Part shown: one piece after another, positions 1 to 8,897 of the stretch
How the letters are laid out: the number at the start of each line of letters is the position of its first letter
How positions within the stretch are numbered: the stretch's first letter is position 1
Made by a program: the position numbers and the translations under genes
Notes under the pieces: generated by a model
The model's database searches: none
The model's input: only the letters and a program-made list of their open reading frames with translations
What the model was told of the DNA's origin: nothing
Source: Megalonaias nervosa
Taxonomy: Eukaryota > Mollusca > Bivalvia > Unionida > Unionidae
Assembly: GCA_016617855.1 (NCBI GenBank)
Contig: JAECUM010009484.1
Span: 1 to 64,000 of the forward strand
Reading direction: 5' to 3'
DNA: 64,000 bases

Positions 1-110
1 AAATATATAAAGATATTTCTGAATAAATATTATTTCTGAATAAATATTATGTCTGAATAAATATAAAGATGTATTTCTGAATTAATATAAATATAAATAT
101 ATAAAGATAT
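1..110. repeat. AT-rich imperfect tandem repeat
   Basis: A unit close to tttctgaataaatatta is repeated several times with drift into ataaatatataaag. It has no coding potential and looks like simple AT-rich satellite sequence cut by the window edge. Confidence 0.6.
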
Positions 111-404
111 AATAAATACAAAAATAAACAACAGTTATGATGATTGGTCTACCATTCCATGGGGTTCCTTCATTGCCAGTAAAGCCTTTACCATAAGGTC
201 TTAAGAGTCCTTTCATTGGTGCCTTTGTTATGGCACTTTTCATTTGGAAGACCTTTTCTTATGGCCCACAGGCACTCTTCATGGTTAAGGTCTCTCTTAT
301 GACCTACAGGCACCTTACAAGACTTTTTCGTCTGGCGAACATTCTTTCTGAATGTCCTTGTGTGAGGTACCCTTCAGTGAGGTCAGAAGGTCACGAGCTC
401 ACAT

Positions 405-655
405 CATCCTGTTGTTTATTTTGGGGAAGTTCCAGTTTTTCATGTACATTCCCCCCAAACCAAACCCCGGGCGAGTGCAAAACACACTCACCACGTTGTT
501 TGACGTGGCGAGAGGAGGTGTACACAGGGGAACTTCCCCAATTATATCAGAAAAATTGGCATCCCAGGGCCAAACCACCGGCAGTGTCAGTCATGGGGTT
601 CGAACTCAAGACCTCTAGTATGAGAGTCAGACGCGCTAAGCACTACATTATGAGC
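405..655 (-). mobile_element. tRNA-derived SINE, elongator-Met-like head
   Basis: Read on the minus strand, about 580-640 contains a tRNA-like block with an A-box-like TAGCGCGTCTGACT, a CAT at the anticodon position and the B box GAGTTCGAACCCC. A GC-richer body follows towards lower coordinates. The block lacks a matching acceptor stem, so it is a SINE head and not a working tRNA gene. The boundaries are approximate. I infer Met ancestry from the order of the TCTCAT block and the B box. Confidence 0.6.
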
Positions 656-1303
656 ATCGGTTATAAATATATGTTTCAAAAATAATTATATAGTTACCTA
701 GCCCTGACTCTGTCACCTTGACTATGTCAAGGGCGATAAGTATATGCACCAGATTCTGTGATTATCATATGCTTCCAGATTTCTGAATAAAATAAATCGC
801 GAAAATCTGCAATTTTAAATATTTCTGCCATTTCTGACTTGGTTAAGATACTGTATTCTCAGGCTAACTGAACTGTGTTAGTAAATGCGTTGGATCGATA
901 TTATTCCAGTTCTATCCGCATGCAGTCTAGGAAAAAAAAATCGATAATGACTACCGCACACACGGCTTATGTGAAATCTGAGAAATCTACTATAGCGCGG
1001 TTCGCCGTGATTTTATCACGGAATTCAATATCATCTTGACAACGTCAAAGAATAAAATCACGGAATTGAGATTTTTGTGTTTGATCATATGAAATAGATT
1101 CCTCAGACTTCAGTGTTTGAGGATTACATATATATTACTGAATATAAATGTGTGGTCATGTACGCAGTACAAAGGAGACAACTGCTTAATTAATCTATCA
1201 GAGAGAGATTTTCTTGACGGAGTTATCTCGCTTCGTCAACTACAATATTTTCTTGTTTTATTCAGAAGTGGTAGCGTACTTAAATTTTATTCGCTGATCA
1301 TAT
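656..1303. other. No gene seen; intergenic sequence left of P1
   Basis: This stretch is AT-rich and has only short open frames without family features. The string aaaatcacggaatt or its close variant ttatcacggaatt occurs twice near 1010-1065. It could be near the left end of the P1 element, but I found no matching inverted copy on its right side. Confidence 0.5.
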
Positions 1304-1765
1304 TTATTTGAATACGATGATTTGGTTTTCTGCAACAAACTGTACCGAACTCAGGGTGATAACAAAATATTTACCAGCTGCGTTTATAGAATTAAAATTT
1401 CTCTCTTCACCAGTCTCTACATTTGTAGATTTCACAGCCGTCTTTTCGAACATTTTATATCTCCCAGCATTTCCACATGCAGTATTCTGACTCTGTGTAA
1501 TATTTCGTAAATTTCCTAAAGAATTATTAATTTTATTACCGTCAATATGATCAATTACAAGTCCGTCTTCGATGATTCCATAATAACATTCGAATATGAA
1601 CCTATGAGATGAATATCGTTTTTTTCCCCCAGCATTAAATCTGAAATAACCTTTATTATCAATATTTCCGACTGATTTTTTTAATTTGCAGTTTCTGATG
1701 ACACCATCACGAGACGCTTCATAATTTGTAATTATTGGATGTTTGACAAATTCATTTTGCTCCAT
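1304..1765 (-). CDS. HNH homing-type endonuclease with NUMOD-like tail (P1)
   Basis: This 153-residue ORF has a central HNH core: SHRFIFECYYG, then VIDHIDGNKINNSLGNLR and an N-rich strand. The His-Asn-His order is typical of phage and intron homing endonucleases. After it comes STNVETGEERNFNSINAAGKY, which resembles the NUMOD1 helix-turn-helix DNA-binding repeat (VETGE...F.S..AA). The N-terminus (about residues 8-30) resembles the first repeat of the larger HNH gene at 52499-53311. The last 20 residues drift from the family, so the C-terminus may be frameshifted. It probably nicks or cuts DNA and spreads with the element. Single-copy domain organisation and family resemblance are clear; the target is unknown. 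Confidence 0.75.
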   Translation of the reverse strand: MEQNEFVKHPIITNYEASRDGVIRNCKLKKSVGNIDNKGYFRFNAGGKKRYSSHRFIFECYYGIIEDGLVIDHIDGNKINNSLGNLRNITQSQNTACGNAGRYKMFEKTAVKSTNVETGEERNFNSINAAGKYFVITLSSVQFVAENQIIVFK

Positions 1766-2015
1766 TTATATAGTAATATTGTTTGTCTAAACGATTATTT
1801 TGAAAATTTAGCGAGATACTCTTCGGCAGTTTTATGGGAGATATCAAGGCGTTATATTTTTTATCATAATATCGTTTCAGCTCTCTGTATCTTTTATCAC
1901 CGCATTGCACAAATAACCGTGTTTCTCCTCTGACCCCAAAACCACATCGTAAAACACGGATTCGGTCCCAGACTCCCTTTGCGAAAACTTTGCATGTGGT
2001 AACTACAGAATTCAT
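1752..2015 (-). CDS. Small hypothetical protein upstream of the HNH gene (P1)
   Basis: An 87-residue frame begins with ATG at 2015 and overlaps the start of the HNH gene. The middle is basic and aromatic (RYRELKRYYDKKYNAL). After that point an alternative frame with a hydrophilic helical tail ends at a stop near 1795, so the frame used at the 3' end is uncertain and a one-base shift near 1840 is likely. It lies head to head with the polymerase-helicase gene (start 2139) across about 120 bp of AT-rich DNA that may be a divergent promoter. I do not recognise the family. Confidence 0.4.
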   Translation of the reverse strand: MNSVVTTCKVFAKGVWDRIRVLRCGFGVRGETRLFVQCGDKRYRELKRYYDKKYNALISPIKLPKSISLNFQNNRLDKQYYYINGAK

Positions 2016-2138
2016 TTACGCATTACTTATTACAAAGAAGAGAAAATCCTATCATTAACCACTTGCATTTGTTCTTTGCTTGTATCATTATATGTATAAT
2101 TAAAGTTTAATTAAAGATATATTTGTCTTAATTATAGC

Positions 2139-3576
2139 ATGGAGGAATTTGAGAGATTATCCGCAATTGAACCTTCCAGAGCAAGATTCGATCTTGACAA
2201 ACTACCAAAATCTAAATTTAGTTTTTCGATGCAAGATCTAGCTTTGATAAATAGCGATATAACTGATCGTATCCGTGAAGCTAAAAAAGAATTTCGCAAC
2301 GATGGTGCGGCTCATACTTGGTCAACAATCAAGATCATGAATGATACCAAAAATATTGCTGATACTACAATGAGTGACAAACGAGGAAGAAATATTATCA
2401 ACTATCTTGATAATCAAAGATATTTTATTCTGGTAAAATTTATTGTGCGGACAGATGACAACATTTGGATTATCCGTGATAAACGTGACCCTGTACGGCT
2501 TCATACTGGAAATAATACTGTTACATTAAATAAAAAGTCCAAACCAGGAATACTGACTGGTATTGATAAACCGTATTATCCTTAACTGCAGTTGTTTATG
2601 CGATATATCCGCTGAATGATAAACCTAGCGTTAATAATCTCAAACCAATAAAATTTTCCTTGACAGAGTCAAGGCTAAATTGTGTAGCTGGGCGAGTTAC
2701 AGAACATTTCACAAACGCAGTACGAGGAAACGGTTTAACTGATCTAAGACGTAAAAAAATAAATAATTGGGCAGAAACAGTTAAAGATACCAGAGCATCT
2801 ATCATCGACGTTGCTAAACTAGAAAAAGAATTAAGATTTCCGATCACGGTGAAGACATTAACAGGAGAGATTTTATACAAACCAAAATATATAAAAAAAA
2901 TGGAACCCCTATAACGATCATTGATCATAACGCACATGCATGGACATCTGCGGTAACAATATTTCACCGAGATAGAATAGTTAAGTTTTACAGCGATTAT
3001 ATATTTGACGTTATCAATGATATCAGTAAGAGTGATCCTGTGTCTGTGTGGTTATTTAGAAGTTCAGAATCTGGATACGTTGATCAGTTTGTACGACCTA
3101 ACGGTGATATTTATCGTAGAGAATCACTCCACGAAGAAATGAAAAATACTGCTCGGAAATACGCTCCCTTTGATTTTATCACGGACGATGATGTCAGGAT
3201 CGAACAATTACTAAGTAACTGTTTTACCGTTCCATCATTTGCTGCACACGCTGCTCAAAACAAAAATTCATTGAAACCAACACGATTAGAATTTCTCGCT
3301 GATGTCCAGCGCAGTTATGTCGAATACGGACACGGCGGATTGTGGAATACTAAATACGATTATAAAAATATATCGGTTGATATGGTAACGTGTTATCCTG
3401 GAAGTTTTCTTGGATACGGAGAGTGCTCTGAATACTTTAAACGATTTGGACATCCCACACACGAGATGACCAGAGTTGCGATAAATGGACTCTTATCAAA
3501 TTTTGACTTAACTGGATTTGCTTGTATAGAGTCATTTGAGTTTGCGGAAAATCTGCATCCGATTATTTATGTTTAG
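2139..3576 (+). pseudogene. DNA polymerase part (N-terminal) of the polymerase-helicase fusion (P1)
   Basis: Consecutive frames at 2139-2585, 2660-2914 and 3040-3576 read as one protein interrupted by frameshifts and stops. The last frame contains NISVDMVTCYPGSFLGYGE, which fits the polymerase A motif of family B enzymes (a DxxxxYP-type block), followed by an HPTHEMTRVAINGLL stretch. The ATG at 2139 follows an AT-rich gap and is the first good start. The upstream 200 residues are charged and unlike known domains. Family B polymerases with a downstream SF1 helicase on the same chain occur in some endogenous virus-like elements; here the polymerase is inactive because the frame is broken. Polymerase identity rests on motif A here and motif C in the next segment. 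Confidence 0.65.
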
Positions 3577-3651
3577 TTTGGAAGACATTTCTCAGACAAA
3601 TATTGTGCTCCAATAGTACTATTATGATATAAGCTTGATACTGGAATTTTA

Positions 3652-4570
3652 GTGTACTTGAAAGTGGATGAAACCATTATATCATATCGTCCACAGAAAC
3701 AAATTTGGTTACCACAACAAAAGAAATATTCCCCGGATGAAAATCCCGATATGATTGATTATGAAAATAAAATTGCAAAAGATCTTGGTAGGAAAATAAT
3801 TGGTAAGTTTACTCAAGGAGGATCATATGACCATAAACGAATGTGTACAAGATTAATTATGGACGATGCTGAACTCGATTTTATAATTGCTGATACAACA
3901 GAAAAAAACCCTCACATTTGTGAGTCGGAGTAATGCTTATTTATCACCAGGAACTAAATTAGGTACCATCGTGAGCTATACTGATGGTGAGTCACCGCAA
4001 TTCACTCATTTAAGATCTTCGATGCTCGCTTACGTTTCCATACATTTATTATCGATGATAAACAGATTCCCTCGTTACGCGGTCAGAGTTGCTACGGATT
4101 CATTTTATCTAAATAAAAAATATGTAGATTTGCTAAAACCGCTACTCGGTAATGGTGAATGGGGATCATGGAGAATAAAACAAGAAAATATCCTTGACTA
4201 TTCCGAATCTGCAGACGTTGAAATCAAGGAAATATATTACAGCAATGACAATCAAATATTAAAATCATCGGCACCATCTGTGTTTGATCCTGTGGCCAGA
4301 CATAAAACCGTTTATCTCAATGGGCCTGGAGGTTCTGGAAAAATAACACACGCCACTGAATTATTTCGGCAGAGTTTGAAGAACTCCGTTGATATGATTG
4401 TGCTGACACCTATACACAGACTATCCAGAGAAATAAATGAACGAGGAGTAAAATCATGCACGTGTCATGGTTTCTTCATATGGTGCGGGGATACGTGGAC
4501 ACCTGAGCGAATGGGTGAAAAATATATACCCCGGATTATCATCTGGGATGAAATTTGTACGGTGTCGTAA
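3652..4570 (+). pseudogene. Polymerase motif C joined to SF1 helicase Walker A/B (P1)
   Basis: Frames 3652-3933 and 3887-4570 overlap and continue the polymerase. RVATDSFYL near 4085-4112 is a family B motif C (usual form DTDS). About 60 residues later the same frame enters a helicase: YLNGPGGSGKITHATELF is Walker A (the invariant lysine is kept and Thr/Ser becomes Ile-Thr), then VLTPIHRLSREI (motif Ia), CTCHGFFIW, and IPRIIIWDEICTVS (Walker B with DE). Polymerase and helicase are therefore on one chain. A stop at 4568 and a later gap break the frame. The helicase type resembles the RecD/Pif1 branch of SF1. A close copy in reverse orientation lies at 63857-64000. Confidence 0.75.
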
Positions 4571-4886
4571 GAAACATTAAAAATATTTCTTGATTGGTTA
4601 CTGACAAAAAATACTGCTGTGATAATGGTCAACCGCAACCTTTTGTTGGGCAGTCTCCGCACGAATGGTTAAAAACGTTTGTGGATTACTATGAGGAGTT
4701 AACCAATGATCATAGAGCTATTGATGATACCTGAAAGAATTTAAAAGATTAATCAGACTACAGCCAGATAGAATACAATGTGATATAATGCATGAAATAA
4801 TTCCGGAAACTCCTGTGAACGATTTTTGGAATTTGTGGATACCAAATGATTAAATAGTTGCAAGTAGAAAGATAGTTCGTGATGAA

Positions 4887-5231
4887 TTGCAAGAGAATTT
4901 ATTTTTGTTACATAAAGAAAAATTTTCAAATCTACCTGTACCATTGTGTTATCGCCCAGCAGATACTCGACGACAGAATATTGAAGTTGAAATTCCAGGA
5001 ACAAATGAAAAACAAAATCTTGTATTAAATGATATTGTTTTGGTTGATGTTGATGTTGTTGAGAGCGCGTTGAGCATGGATAAAACTCCATGGAAATTAG
5101 GATACGCTATAACGATTCATTCGTCACAAGGACTAACTATTACTGATACAAATATCTGGATTGTCGATGATAGAACCGAATGGTCAAATTTAGTTTATCT
5201 TGCAGTGCCTCGAGTCAGAAGAATATCTTAA
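4887..5231 (+). pseudogene. SF1 helicase C-terminal domain (P1)
   Basis: The sequence continues the helicase after a degenerate stretch at 4571-4886 with several stops. GYAITIHSSQGLTITDTNIWIVDD is the hallmark motif V of RecD/Pif1-type helicases (xxxTIHxxQG). LVYLAVPRVRRI is motif VI, where the arginine finger normally sits. The stop at 5229-5231 is followed 15 bp later by the start of the next gene on the same strand. The identification of the domain is firm; the gene as a whole is dead. Confidence 0.75.
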
Positions 5232-5246
5232 CTGCACAGGGTTATT

Positions 5247-5572
5247 ATGAATTTTACAGAAAATAATAATCAAACTGCTAGCGACACCGAAGATGTTGGC
5301 GTAATAAGAAAACAACTATTTGGTTATAAGCAATATGACAAAAAAATAATCGCGACTTTGATATCAACGCTGAATTTATTATGGCACTAAAACAACGACA
5401 GAATAATCATTGTGCAAGTTGCAACTGTAATATGCTATGGGAATATTCGAATAATAATACAAGACAGTTCACCGTAGACAGAATTAATAGTAGTCTTGGT
5501 CACACACGCGAAAATGTGATGCTGACCTGTCTTGAATGTGATCGACGTAGGGGTGCCAGTTTACAAAAGTGA
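5247..5572 (+). pseudogene. HNH/endonuclease VII-like protein (P1)
   Basis: An ATG at 5247 opens a frame of about 35 residues that is interrupted by a one-base shift near 5345 and continues as an ORF from 5381 to 5572. The second part has CASCNCNMLW, then FTVDRINSSLGHTRENVMLTC and CLECDRRRG, a zinc-bound beta-beta-alpha-metal fold with C-x2-C pairs and a DR-N-N core. This resembles the recombination endonuclease VII/HNH group used to resolve branched DNA. It ends 10 bp inside the convergent integrase gene. A role in processing replication intermediates is inference. Confidence 0.6.
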
Positions 5573-6505
5573 ACGCGGTGGTACTTGTGTGTCATCAGGA
5601 ATTAGTTGTAATTGTTCACCAACAAATCCACGTTGAGGAGCAGTTGAATCTAGACTGTAGATAGCGGGTCTACCAGTGGATCTAACCACGCTAGAAATTT
5701 TATGTGTAGTCACACTCCAGATAGGATCAGTTGCTCTTTTTTTACCCCCTTCAAGTTCATCGGGTTCATATAAATATCTGACAGTCACATTACCTAACAC
5801 TGGCTGTTTTGAAAAGTCACGTCGTTGTACAGGTGTATATTTTTCTGTGATCGCGACGGTGGGTTTCATAGAAGTTGCACCAGTAATTTCATTATTTAAC
5901 GCAACTATCACATTTTGGTAATCTTGCAACCTATTCGTGAGATCTCGTATCTACTTGAATTATTTCTTTTGCATACTGGTATCCAAATAACCGCTCAGGA
6001 AGTGCTCGATTAAATCGTTCAACTATTGCCTGATCACGATGAATTGTAGTGTGTCCTCGTCTGATTTTAACATTATGTTGCTTCATCAGCGATGATACTG
6101 TACCAAGAAATTCTTTGCCATGATCAACTTGTAGCAACTGTGGCCATTGCAAGGGTTGTCGTTGATAAATTTGTTCGAACGCAGATGCAACTACAGATGC
6201 AGTTTTTGTTGATAGTGGTTCTGCTTCTTTATATCTACTTGCAACGTCAACGACAGTCAACACGTATTTGTATGTGCGTGATTGACGTCTACGTGTTTTA
6301 ATAGTATCATGTGGTAAAAACAAAATGTCTGCTTGACGAACTTCATTGGGAACGCTGACATCAAAATACGCGTACTGAATTTGTTTAGGTGGTGTAGATA
6401 TATTTGCCATATTTCCTGTCGTGAGACTTTTGCTGCTTCAGCAAGTTTACTAATCGCCGCTCTGCCCTTCCAATATCCTATTGGGCTATAATAAACAGAT
6501 TCCAT
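5561..6505 (-). pseudogene. Retrovirus-like integrase (P1)
   Basis: Three minus-strand frames (6257-6505 N-terminal, 5931-6410 core, 5561-5929 C-terminal) read as one integrase with two breaks. The core has the DDE triad: VVDVASRYKEAEPL, LQVDHGKEF and IVERFNRALPE. The N-terminal part (YYSPIGYWKGRAAISKLAEAA) is the start of the protein with a helix-turn-helix-like segment. The C-terminal part contains RDFSKQPVLGNVTVRY and DPIWSVTTHKI, as in the SH3-like tail of Polinton-type integrases. No chromodomain is seen, unlike the P2 and P3 integrases. Start ATG at 6505, 17 bp after the PLA2-like gene on the same strand. Insertion of the element into host DNA is the known role of the family. Confidence 0.8.
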
Positions 6506-6521
6506 TATAATAGTTATATAA

Positions 6522-6986
6522 TTAATTACCAGTCCCTAGCATTAGTTTACCCTTCATAGCAGATTTCACTAAAATATGTCGTTGTTGTAAATCCTTGCTT
6601 TTATAGGCAACATCATGAACATGACACGCTCGATCAATCTTATTTATTGGATACTCTCCTGGTCTTGGTTGATCTCGTTCGTCAAGTCGGATATCAAGTC
6701 GAGTTTCAGGACCACAATAATTGTATCCGTGTAAATGTTTTTCTCCGGGATACTTCGCCCACGGAACCCCTGGTAATTTTCCCAACGAAGTAGCGATATC
6801 ACCACCTGTTTTCGTAGAATTGTCCGAGATTTTATCACGGGAGATAAATCTGTATTTGTTTGTATCACACTTTTCACACTTACCTGTAAGTGCGCATTTG
6901 GTATTTTTTGTTATCATTGTTATTAATCCACTGGTCCCACCAATGGTAGGGGTGGGTGCCTTGCATCGAACACAATATAGATTCAT
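6522..6986 (-). CDS. Zinc-ribbon plus phospholipase A2-like protein (P1)
   Basis: This 154-residue ORF is intact. Residues 4-40 hold two C-x2-C pairs (YCVRCKA and GKCEKCDTNK), a zinc ribbon. Residues about 70-140 resemble the parvovirus VP1-type PLA2 domain: GYNYCGPETRLD parallels the calcium loop, and NKIDRACHVHDVAYKS holds the His-Asp/Tyr catalytic helix. In parvoviruses this activity opens endosomal membranes during entry; the same job here is inference. The gene precedes the integrase on the same strand. In P3 the ribbon and the PLA2-like domain are two separate ORFs in the same order, which shows the module is shared. Confidence 0.75.
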   Translation of the reverse strand: MNLYCVRCKAPTPTIGGTSGLITMITKNTKCALTGKCEKCDTNKYRFISRDKISDNSTKTGGDIATSLGKLPGVPWAKYPGEKHLHGYNYCGPETRLDIRLDERDQPRPGEYPINKIDRACHVHDVAYKSKDLQQRHILVKSAMKGKLMLGTGN

Positions 6987-7002
6987 ATTACTTATTATTA
7001 TG

Positions 7003-7667
7003 GATATAATAGACTTCTCAGCGACACGAAAACAAGAGCCAGTGAAGCATCACCCAGCGCTACCGAATTCTATCAGGATGATAATATTTGGGCCATCTGG
7101 AAGTAGTATGACGCAATTATTGCTTAATTTGATAATGAGATGGCTCTAGTGGGATAAGTTATATTTAGTGGCACCATCTGTAGATGATCAACGATGTTAT
7201 GAAGTACTTAAAGATTTTAATGAAAATGCAAAGTTGCTGGATGAAGACAGTAATGATATTATTGATTTTATTACCAGTATTGATGAAGCGCCATCTGTTG
7301 ATGACCTTGATGGACTTATTAATAATTTAGTAGTTTACGATGATATTATGCTGGACAAACAATCAAATCAGCTCGGATATTTTCTCGAGGTAGACATAAA
7401 AACACAGACTTGATTTATGTTACTCAAAGATATACGCAAATACCTAAAGTAATCAGAGACAACTGCAATATTTTAGTTGTGTTTATCGGAGTTGATAATC
7501 ATACGCTGAAAAATATTTATTATGCTTGGTGTTCAGGGGACATGGATATGATAAAGTTCAAAAACTTCTTTTCAAAAGCACAAGCTACCCCGTTTGGATT
7601 TGTCACAATAAATATACATGATCCTAGGTCAAGATATCGTAACGGACTTGATAAAATATTTAGTTAA
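7003..7667 (+). pseudogene. A32/FtsK-type DNA-packaging ATPase, broken (P1)
   Basis: Three frames read as one protein of about 220 residues. Frame 1 (7003-7149) has RMIIFGPSGSSMTQLLLNLI, a Walker A in which the invariant lysine is lost (the family has GKT). Frame 2 (7168-7413) has APSVDDQ and NLVVYDDIMLDKQ, the Walker B and following loop. Frame 3 (7410-7667) has YVTQRYTQIPKVIRDNCNIL, the sensor-like segment, and ends with RSRYRNGLDKIF. These blocks are typical of the packaging ATPases of Polintons and large DNA viruses. The gene is dead both by frameshift and by Walker A loss. Divergent from the PLA2-like gene with a 16-bp gap. Confidence 0.75.
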
Positions 7668-7670
7668 TTA

Positions 7671-7937
7671 CAGCAGCAGAGAGGGTGGACTGACAAAAAT
7701 TACGCGCATGAGTACATAAACGAATACGCATAACATTTACAAACACAGGTGTCAACGGCGAAGTAACAGCGTAAACTAACCCCCGATGCGATACTACAGT
7801 GAGAGAATCTCAAGTCGGTTAGAGGTTCTGGTTTAGCGTTATTGACCCTAAATTTTTATGCCTTATTTAGTATGATTTTCATGCTTAAATATATTTGCTC
7901 GAAAAATAATTGTAGGATTCACCCTCTCTGCTGCTGG
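7671..7937. mobile_element. Short MITE-like element with 17-bp inverted ends
   Basis: CAGCAGCAGAGAGGGTG at 7671-7687 is repeated exactly inverted at 7921-7937. The 267-bp interior has no gene. It sits directly after the P1 ATPase stop. No target duplication is evident, so it could also be the terminal repeat of a larger rearranged element. Confidence 0.5.
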
Positions 7938-7950
7938 TTTGATCAAATTG

Positions 7951-8012
7951 GGATTCCAAGCTAAATTGGAATCCCTGCAATAATAGGCAATTTAGGAGCC
8001 CTAAAAAGGGCT
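7951..8012 (-). terminator. Two hairpins after the R1-A gene, one histone-like
   Basis: On the minus strand the first hairpin (8012-7997) is AGCCCT-TTTT-AGGGCT, 23 nt after the R1-A stop. It differs from a metazoan histone 3' stem-loop only at the basal pair (A-U in place of G-C). A second hairpin (7976-7951) has a perfect 10-bp stem, GGGATTCCAA with a 6-nt loop. Both are partly conserved after copy R1-B. A role in 3' end formation is inference; a binding site for a retroelement enzyme is an alternative. Confidence 0.5.
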
Positions 8013-8034
8013 GTTATGTCGGCAGCCAGAAGGT

Positions 8035-8897
8035 TTACCGGCAAATTTCGTCTTTACATATCTTGGTCGCAGTCCCTATTTCTTCGTAGGTTCCGTCGGG
8101 TATTGCCTCAAACCCATATAGGTTGCCTATCTCAGTGGCGGTATTAATAAGGGTGCCAAATGGGGTCTCGCAGTACGCTTTTCCGTAGTAGTCCAAGAGG
8201 ATGCTCTGCCCAAATTGCCACTGTTGCGGTCTGGGATTTTTCACCTTCAAGGTTCGCCAAGCCACGTATTTCACCGCACAGGCATAGTTGTAGACCTTTT
8301 TTTCGCTATATAGGGTTTCCTCAATTCCTAATTGGGTATAACGCTGTGTAAGCTCCTGTCTCTTCGCCCTCATTGTTGGCACCCTCCTCTTTCACTTCTT
8401 CCTCCGTTTCTTGTGTTGTTACCTCAGTTTCTTTTGCGTCCTGCTCAGAAGCTGAGGCGGAGTCTGAAATGGTGATAACCGTTTTAGCTTCCACGTCCTT
8501 CTTGTCATGCTGCCGAGTGGGTGGGTCGTGGGAATCCAACGTTGTATCGCCTGGCTGGTAATGAGAGTTTAAAATCGGCGACATGGCTGGATGAACTCGG
8601 ATGATCGATGAGTGGTTAGTAGAAGCTTTTCGCGTCTCCCTCCTACTCTTCGCTCTTTTCCTGTTTCTCCTAGTCTTTGCCGACTTCCAAATATCATTAT
8701 ATTCTGTTCCGGCTGATTCCTCGATTTTGCTGTCCCACACCAATAAGAGTACGTTTTGGTCTTGTCCTTAAGCTCCAGCCTGTAACTAGAGCTCTACCTA
8801 GGGCCTTGAGAGCCCGTAAGGCAGGAATAGGTATAACAGCGATAGCTGGTAGCCTGTTCGGCACCGCGCATCCTGTAGCCGTTTCTGTCTCCATCAC
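8035..8897 (-). pseudogene. R1-A: repeat-borne gene of unknown function
   Basis: Minus-strand frames 8697-8897, 8321-8743 and 8035-8382 form one protein of roughly 280 residues with frameshifts. The N-terminus contains TGWSLRTRPKRTL, then a basic nuclear-localisation-like stretch (RRNRKRAKSRRETRK), then a Ser/Glu-rich acidic middle (EETEVTTQETEEEV type), then a conserved tail with VKYVAWRTLKVKNPRPQQW and FGQSILLDYYGKAY. Copy R1-B (17335-18226) has the same order and clear similarity in the TGWSLR and AWRT blocks. I do not recognise the family; no enzyme motif is visible. Basic-acidic-globular organisation would fit a nucleic-acid-binding structural protein, but this is speculation. Confidence 0.5.

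Larger units (their letters stand above)
1304..7670. mobile_element. P1: decayed Polinton-like element with a polymerase-helicase fusion
   Basis: Seven virus-type genes are packed closely here. In order they are HNH endonuclease (-), small ORF (-), family B polymerase fused to SF1 helicase (+), second HNH (+), integrase (-), zinc-ribbon/PLA2 (-) and packaging ATPase (+). Retrovirus-like integrase, packaging ATPase and PLA2-like genes together are characteristic of Polinton/Maverick-related endogenous viruses. Capsid and protease genes are missing and most genes carry frameshifts, so this copy is dead and probably a fragment. No terminal inverted repeat was found, so the outer limits are those of the recognisable genes. 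Confidence 0.75.

Noticed and set aside
580..650. tRNA-Met gene on the minus strand
   Set aside because: There is a B box and CAT at the anticodon position, but the acceptor stem does not pair and a SINE body follows.
7997..8012. A histone gene, given the stem-loop
   Set aside because: The upstream protein has no histone fold or histone tail sequence.
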